Positions 7,355-9,433 of a stretch of 9,433 nucleotides of DNA are shown here, piece by piece. Origin of the DNA: an uncultured Pseudomonadota bacterium (GTDB lineage: Bacteria > Lernaellota > Lernaellaia > Lernaellales > Lernaellaceae); NCBI GenBank assembly GCA_937967875.1, contig CALBTQ010000834.1, positions 1 to 9,433 of the forward strand. Direction: 5' to 3'. The position numbers were made by a program, and so were the translations under genes. The notes under the pieces were generated by a model. It was not told the DNA's origin and did no database searches. It saw nothing but the letters and a program-made list of their open reading frames with translations. The first letter of the stretch is position 1. Each line of letters opens with the position of its first letter.

Positions 7355-7362
7355 AAACGCCC

Positions 7363-7908
7363 CTACAAATGAAGAAACGCCTTGGCCGCCAGCAGCAACA
7401 GCACAATGCCGCCGAGGCGCTCGGCCCATTGACCCAGGGCCTTGCGCAACAAGCGGCTGTTGAGCATGGCGACCGCCGTGGCGACCAGCGCCACGATGCC
7501 GATGATCACACAGGCCAACAACAACGGCGCCTGCAGCATCGCCAAACCGATGCCCGCCGCGAAGGCGTCGATCGACACGGCGAGGCTCAAGCCGATCAGC
7601 GTCCAGCCGCGCGTCGGATCGCAATCGTCCTTGGGCTTTCCCCGACGCGTCGATTCGACGAGCATCTTCATGCCGATGATCGTCAGTAAAATTCCGGCGA
7701 CGATCGGCGCGGCCGTTGCGACGATATCGCGCAGCCACAAGCCCGCCAACGCGCCCAACGCGGGCATCAGCGCCTGAAACAGACCGAAGTGCAAACTCAG
7801 GCGAAACACCTGCCGCGGTCGGCAGTAGGTCAGTCCTACGGACGTGCCCACGCCGAAAGCATCGGCGGCCAACGCCAGCGCCAAGAGAAATATCTCGCCA
7901 AAACCCAA
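7363..7908 (-). CDS. mntP: MntP-family manganese efflux pump
   Basis: A 181-residue membrane protein of the MntP (formerly DUF204/YebN) family, which exports Mn2+ across the inner membrane. It has six hydrophobic segments in two similar halves. Each half carries the conserved acidic motif: LALAADAFGVG with Asp16 in the first and LAVSIDAFAAGIG with Asp114 in the second; Asp16 matches the position known to matter in E. coli MntP. FGLFQALMP (41-49) and GMKMLVE (79-85) are also typical. A short hydrophilic loop (87-100) separates the halves. The start is TTG at 7908-7906, with AAGGGG seven bases upstream; no in-frame ATG or GTG fits better. It is first in the mntP-speB operon. MntP genes are often under a manganese riboswitch or MntR, but I cannot recognise a yybP-ykoY element in the short leader. 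Confidence 0.92.
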   Translation of the reverse strand: MGFGEIFLLALALAADAFGVGTSVGLTYCRPRQVFRLSLHFGLFQALMPALGALAGLWLRDIVATAAPIVAGILLTIIGMKMLVESTRRGKPKDDCDPTRGWTLIGLSLAVSIDAFAAGIGLAMLQAPLLLACVIIGIVALVATAVAMLNSRLLRKALGQWAERLGGIVLLLLAAKAFLHL

Positions 7909-7952
7909 AAGGTCACCCCTTCGCTGTAACTTCTGTAAGGAGGCAAAGAATA

Positions 7953-7982
7953 ATCATAAATCATTTCGCATGAAAGCCTCAA
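7953..7982 (-). promoter_or_regulatory. Candidate promoter of mntP-speB
   Basis: On the minus strand TTGAGG (7982-7977, 4/6) and TATGAT (7958-7953, 5/6) are separated by 18 bases. Transcription near 7946 would leave a leader of about 38 bases. The leader contains TTACAG twice, three bases apart (7938-7924). The -35 lies inside the 16-bp palindrome, so a protein bound there could block this promoter. Confidence 0.35.
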
Positions 7983-7992
7983 AATTTTGAGG
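7977..7992. promoter_or_regulatory. Perfect 16-bp palindrome, possible regulator binding site
   Basis: CCTCAAAATTTTGAGG is a perfect inverted repeat without a spacer, so it suits a dimeric DNA-binding protein better than an RNA hairpin. It overlaps the candidate -35 of mntP and lies about 130 bases upstream of the predicted sigma-54 start of the divergent gene, a normal distance for an activator site. It does not match MntR or Fur boxes that I know. Confidence 0.45.
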
Positions 7993-8021
7993 GCGACACC
8001 GACAATTTCGAGGACACACCG
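7983..8021. repeat. Imperfect direct repeat in the divergent intergenic region
   Basis: AATTTTGAGGGCGACACCG (7983-8001) is repeated as AATTTCGAGGACACACCG (8004-8021). The two copies are adjacent and differ by a few bases and one deletion. The second copy resembles the GGACACACC-type motifs found in some intergenic repeats of other bacteria; that likeness is from memory and weak. Confidence 0.4.
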
Positions 8022-8040
8022 GGAGCCCGAACATTCTCTG

Positions 8041-8052
8041 AAAAAAATTTTT
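8041..8052. promoter_or_regulatory. A/T tract upstream of the sigma-54-like promoter
   Basis: Seven A followed by five T form a rigid, probably intrinsically bent tract. It sits between the palindrome and the -24/-12 element, where bending helps a distant activator touch sigma-54 polymerase. Function is inferred from position only. Confidence 0.3.
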
Positions 8053-8086
8053 CAAGTCAATTCGGTGAGTTAGATTTTTCTTGCTC

Positions 8087-8103
8087 TTGGCATAGGCTTT
8101 GCT
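8087..8103 (+). promoter_or_regulatory. rpoN-type: Sigma-54 (-24/-12) type promoter
   Basis: TTGGCATAGGCTTTGCT fits the pattern YTGGCACG-N4-TTGCW, with mismatches only at the two bases after TTGGCA. The invariant GG (8089-8090) and GC (8101-8102) are ten bases apart, the required spacing. Transcription would start near 8114, about 50 bases before the lipoprotein ATG. A competing sigma-70 reading (TTGCTC, 16 bases, TAAACT) is much weaker. Confidence 0.5.
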
Positions 8104-8162
8104 AAACTGATGTGCGCGAAATCGAATAACACAGAGTCAATCTTTCCGATAAGGAGTAAATC

Positions 8163-9388
8163 ATGAAGGTTGGTTGGAGCAAGGTGGTGTTAGGCCTTTT
8201 GCTTCTGTCGCTATTGACCGTTTTGTTTGTCAACGCCGGCTGCGATCGCGGCGACGATGATGACGACGGCGTCGACATGGATAAAAAAGGTCTGTACCGC
8301 TGCAAGGATTGCAATGACGTGCTCAGTTGGTTGCGCGAGATGGAAATGCAGCGCATGGTGCGCGCATTGGAAATGGAACGCGACTACTGGCAAAACGGCG
8401 GTTATTACGATGACGACGACGGCTGGTACGACGACGACGACGGCTGGGATGACGACGATGCCGTTTCCGATGACGATGACGATGCGTCCGACGACGACTA
8501 TTCCGACGACGACGACTATTCGGACGACGACGACGCCGCGCCGGGCGACGATGACGAATCCACCGGCGACGACGACAACGAGCACAGCGACACCAACGTG
8601 CAGGAAGAAGGCGTCGACGAAGCCGACATGATCAAGACCGACGGCAATTACCTGTTCATCGCCAACGGCGGCTGGCTGTTGATCTTCGACGCCGATCCGC
8701 AGGAAGACACGCACCAGGTCGGCGCGTTGGACATCGAAGGCAACGTGGCCGACATGTACCTGTACGGCGACACCGCGCTGGTCTTCTCGCAGGTGCCGTC
8801 GTATAGCGTGCCCGAAACGGTCTGGCCGGACATCCCGCGCGACGAACTGTATTGGGACGTGGTCAAGGTCTCCGTGGTCGATCACAGCGTCAAATCCGAT
8901 CCCACGCTGCTGCGCGAGTTGTACGTGGAAGGCGACCTGCTCAACAGCCGGCGCATCGGCGCGACCACGCGCATCGTGACCAACTGCTTCAAGTACGGTC
9001 CGGAGTACGAAACCTGGATCGACGGTTGGAATTACGAGACGCCCGAGGAAATCGACGCGGCGATCGATGCGCTGATCGAGCAGAACACCGAGATCATCGA
9101 CAGTGCGGGCCTCGAAGCCTGGCTGCCGCGCTACTACGACATCGTGCACACGGCCGGCGGTACGGAAATCACCTCCGGCTTTGTGTCCGAATGCCCCGAT
9201 CATTACCGTCCCTACGAACCGTTGGGCACTTCGATCCTCTCGGTGCTCACCGTGCTGCTGGACGATCCGACCGCGCGGCAGACCGACGTGTCGATCATCG
9301 CCGAGGGCTACATCATGTACGCCAGCTCGGAGAGCCTGTACATCACCGGTTCGTTCGACAATTCATGGGAATGGGCGGGCGACGATTT
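8163..9388 (+). CDS. Asp-rich lipoprotein with secreted beta-propeller domain (C-terminus missing)
   Basis: The first 408 residues of a predicted lipoprotein. The signal VVLGLLLLSLLTVLFVNAGC puts the lipidated cysteine at Cys27. A first Asp run (31-35) is followed by a probable helical segment with a CKDC pair (47-50) and many Glu, Met and Arg (to about 77). Next is a long Asp-rich stalk with Tyr, Trp, Ser and Gly (81-139). TNVQEEGVDEADMIKTDG (144-161) is the N-terminal signature of the secreted beta-propeller family (Pfam Beta_propel/COG4880, distantly WD40-like), followed by strand-rich blades such as NYLFIANGGWLLIFDAD and MYASSESLYITGS. The function of that family is not known to me; an extracytoplasmic binding or scaffold role is inferred. 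AAGGAG (8151-8156) lies six bases before ATG8163. Genomic sequence stops in codon 409, where sequencing adapter begins; residues after Asp408 are artefact. Confidence 0.85.
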
Positions 9389-9433
9389 AGATCGGAAGAG
9401 CACACGTCTGAACTCCAGTCACCGAATACGATC
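9389..9433 (+). other. Illumina TruSeq index adapter and barcode (sequencing artefact)
   Basis: The 34 bases 9389-9422 begin AGATCGGAAGAGCACACGTC and match the TruSeq index adapter through its CCAGTCAC end. They are followed by an 8-base index, CGAATACG (9423-9430), and by ATC, the first bases of the adapter's next constant part. This is library adapter left on a read and assembled into the contig end; it is not genomic DNA. Translated in the frame of the preceding gene it gives DRKSTRLNSSH. Confidence 0.98.

Noticed and set aside
7909..7960. yybP-ykoY manganese riboswitch ahead of mntP
   Set aside because: The leader is about 40 bases and shows none of the conserved blocks of that riboswitch.
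7937..7992. AAGGAGG on the plus strand as a ribosome site for a small gene
   Set aside because: The nearest ATG (7970) is 26 bases away and opens only six codons before TGA.
7977..7992. Palindrome as an intrinsic terminator
   Set aside because: It has no loop bases and no T run after it, and no gene ends there.
8211..9203. Minus-strand 330-codon frame rich in Val/Ile
   Set aside because: Reverse reading of Asp codons in the beta-propeller lipoprotein; not a membrane protein gene.
9389..9433. C-terminal residues DRKSTRLNSSHRIR as part of the beta-propeller protein
   Set aside because: They are translated Illumina adapter and index.

Overview
The window is a GC-rich bacterial chromosome fragment, most likely from a metagenome-assembled, Gram-negative genome. 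Candidates are deltaproteobacteria-like lineages (Myxococcota, Lernaellota or similar). The hints are two lipoproteins with very long aspartate runs directly after the lipidated cysteine, a good sigma-54-type promoter, and an rnj-ftsK gene pair. The phylum assignment is inference from memory of such genomes and is not proven by the sequence.

Layout. (1) At the left edge a minus-strand, visibly AT-richer gene for a secreted protein of unknown function runs off the window. (2) It diverges, from overlapping promoters, from a tightly packed plus-strand operon: plsC-like acyltransferase, ribonuclease J and FtsK/SpoIIIE DNA translocase. plsC and rnj overlap by 8 bases, and ftsK begins with TTG directly after the rnj stop. 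(3) Next comes a lone plus-strand lipoprotein gene with an Asp-rich stalk, built partly from eight 15-bp tandem repeats, and two probable Ig-like/carboxypeptidase-regulatory-like domains. (4) A bidirectional terminator separates it from a convergent minus-strand pair, mntP (Mn2+ exporter) followed by speB (agmatinase/arginase family, Mn-dependent). (5) A 254-bp divergent intergenic region holds a perfect 16-bp palindrome, an imperfect direct repeat, an A/T tract and a sigma-54-like -24/-12 element. (6) The last gene is a second Asp-rich lipoprotein, carrying the N-terminal signature of the secreted beta-propeller family, cut off at the right edge.

The final 45 bases are not biological. They match the Illumina TruSeq index adapter, followed by an 8-base index and the first bases of the adapter's next segment. 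Genomic sequence ends at about 9388, and the apparent protein tail beyond it (DRKSTRLNSSH...) is translated adapter.

Functionally the window combines membrane lipid synthesis, RNA turnover and chromosome segregation (the operon), a manganese/polyamine pair, and cell-envelope lipoproteins. I see no mobile element, CRISPR array, tRNA or rRNA. I see no convincing new multi-gene system. The most unusual biology is the pair of poly-Asp lipoproteins, the putative sigma-54 control region, and a possible frame-switching tetranucleotide repeat in the left-edge gene.
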